Of a stretch of DNA of 15,045 nucleotides, positions 14,451 through 15,045 are shown in pieces. Each line of letters begins with the position of its first letter. Position 1 is the stretch's first letter. A model generated the notes under the pieces. It had not been told where the DNA came from. It saw nothing but the letters and a program-made list of their open reading frames with translations, and made no database searches. This DNA comes from an uncultured Peptococcaceae bacterium. Lineage in GTDB: Bacteria > Bacillota > Dehalobacteriia > UBA4068 > UBA4997. The translations under genes and the position numbers were made by a program. The DNA lies in contig CANQSW010000017.1 in the NCBI GenBank assembly GCA_947626615.1, positions 1-15,045 of the forward strand. The letters are read 5' to 3'.

Positions 14451-15045
14451 TATGCGGGGATGTTGTCGGTGAGGTACTCCACCGCCACGCCCTTGCGGGT
14501 GTCGGCTTTGTAGTTGGCGCGGGGGCTGGGCCACTCGATGTAGCCTACGAAGCGGTAGTAGATCACGATGCGCTGGGTGCGGTTTTTGCCGGTGCCCTCG
14601 GTCTCGTAGACGTCGATGTGGTCGATGAGTTCCCGCAACAGCGGCGAGGTCAGGCGGTCCATGCGCATGAATTGGCGGATAGATTCGATGAAGCTGTCTC
14701 GCTCCTGCTGGTGTTGGCCGGATTCGGCCAACTTTTTTCGGAGGGAGGCTATCTTGGATTTCAGCTCCATCCGCTCCACCTCGTACTTGTGGCTCAGTTG
14801 CATAAACCACTCGTCGCTCACCTTGCCTGTGGCGTTATCCTCGTAGAGCCTTTCATAGAGCTTAGAAACTGTCTCGTTTCTGATGATGGCTTTTTGAAGC
14901 TCCTCCTCGTCTCGCTTCCGCTCCTTTAGAAGCTCCCGGTCGGTCTTTTGGGCCAGCATCTCGGCAAAGGCGGCCTCGTCGTTCCGCAGCATCTCGGCCA
15001 TCCGCCGGAGCTCCAGCGTCACCACCTGCTCTATGGCATCCGCCC
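14450..15045 (-). CDS. Large serine recombinase, C-terminal part (gene runs off the window)
   Basis: The last 197 residues of a large serine recombinase; the frame is open to the right edge, so the start and the catalytic N-terminal domain are outside. Seen: a long charged coiled-coil (LKERKRDEEELQKAIIRNET, VERMELKSKIASLRKKLAES), then SIRQFMRMDRLTSPLLRELI and DHIDVYETEGTG...IVIYYRFVGYIE, the C-terminal domain typical of TnpX/TndX-like recombinases of Clostridial elements. It ends in YLTDNIPA. Such enzymes integrate and excise elements at short dinucleotide cores. The gene is GC-rich compared with the rest of the window and lies outside the tRNA fragment, so it probably belongs to another element to the right. 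Its end nearest the tRNA may be the boundary of that element. Confidence 0.85.
   Translation of the reverse strand, partial: ADAIEQVVTLELRRMAEMLRNDEAAFAEMLAQKTDRELLKERKRDEEELQKAIIRNETVSKLYERLYEDNATGKVSDEWFMQLSHKYEVERMELKSKIASLRKKLAESGQHQQERDSFIESIRQFMRMDRLTSPLLRELIDHIDVYETEGTGKNRTQRIVIYYRFVGYIEWPSPRANYKADTRKGVAVEYLTDNIPA

Noticed and set aside
14420..14929. 169-codon plus-strand frame over the recombinase
   Set aside because: It is the antisense shadow of a GC-rich coding region; the minus frame has clear recombinase motifs.

Overview
The window looks like the right-hand end of an integrated mobile element (an integrative and conjugative or mobilizable element) from a Gram-positive-type anaerobe of the Bacillota. 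Clostridia or Negativicutes seem most likely, at low confidence. The basis is: AGGAGG ribosome sites, three TTG starts with strong ribosome sites, a giant methylase-helicase and a TnpV-type protein known from Clostridial elements, SLH and copper-amine-oxidase-like surface domains, and a tRNA-Leu 3' end of Firmicutes type. No phage structural genes, conjugation (type IV secretion) genes or rRNA are present.

Layout. (1) Positions 57-5588, minus strand: a short hypothetical gene followed by a 1741-codon ArdC-like / N6-adenine methylase / SF2 helicase gene. It stops abruptly in the middle of the helicase domain, next to the left edge. A second, overlapping gene (tnpV-like, 116 aa) lies entirely inside it in another frame. 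(2) Positions 5699-9581: two convergent genes for exported proteins, a small stalk-domain protein (plus) and a 1054-aa cysteine-rich protein with three SLH domains (minus). Terminator hairpins separate them. (3) Positions 9769-11482, minus: parA-parB, overlapping, with a good sigma-A-like promoter and a hairpin in the 5' leader. An intrinsic terminator stands just before the SLH gene ribosome site. (4) Positions 11814-13760, minus: a two-gene, strikingly AT-rich cassette, a four-helix membrane protein and a membrane-anchored TPR/RCC1-propeller protein, with its own promoter. The cassette lies between two 41-bp copies of the parA leader hairpin (39/41 identical). (5) Positions 14026-14367: a gene-free end region with three ATGTCCCTCC repeats, a second short direct repeat, then the 3' part of a tRNA-Leu(UAA) gene starting exactly at the anticodon loop. 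I read this as the attachment site. (6) Positions 14371-15045: two terminators and the C-terminal part of a large serine recombinase, GC-rich by eye, probably a different neighbouring element.

How it fits together. ParA/ParB would stabilise the element, and the methylase-helicase and TnpV-like protein are element-borne DNA-processing functions. The SLH and stalk-domain proteins change the host surface. The RCC1/membrane pair is later-acquired cargo of unknown job. No integrase for the tRNA-integrated element is in the window; its position and an intact tRNA-Leu(UAA) are predicted beyond the left edge. Base composition changes at least three times (AT-rich cassette, mixed backbone, GC-rich recombinase), which indicates a mosaic built by successive insertions.
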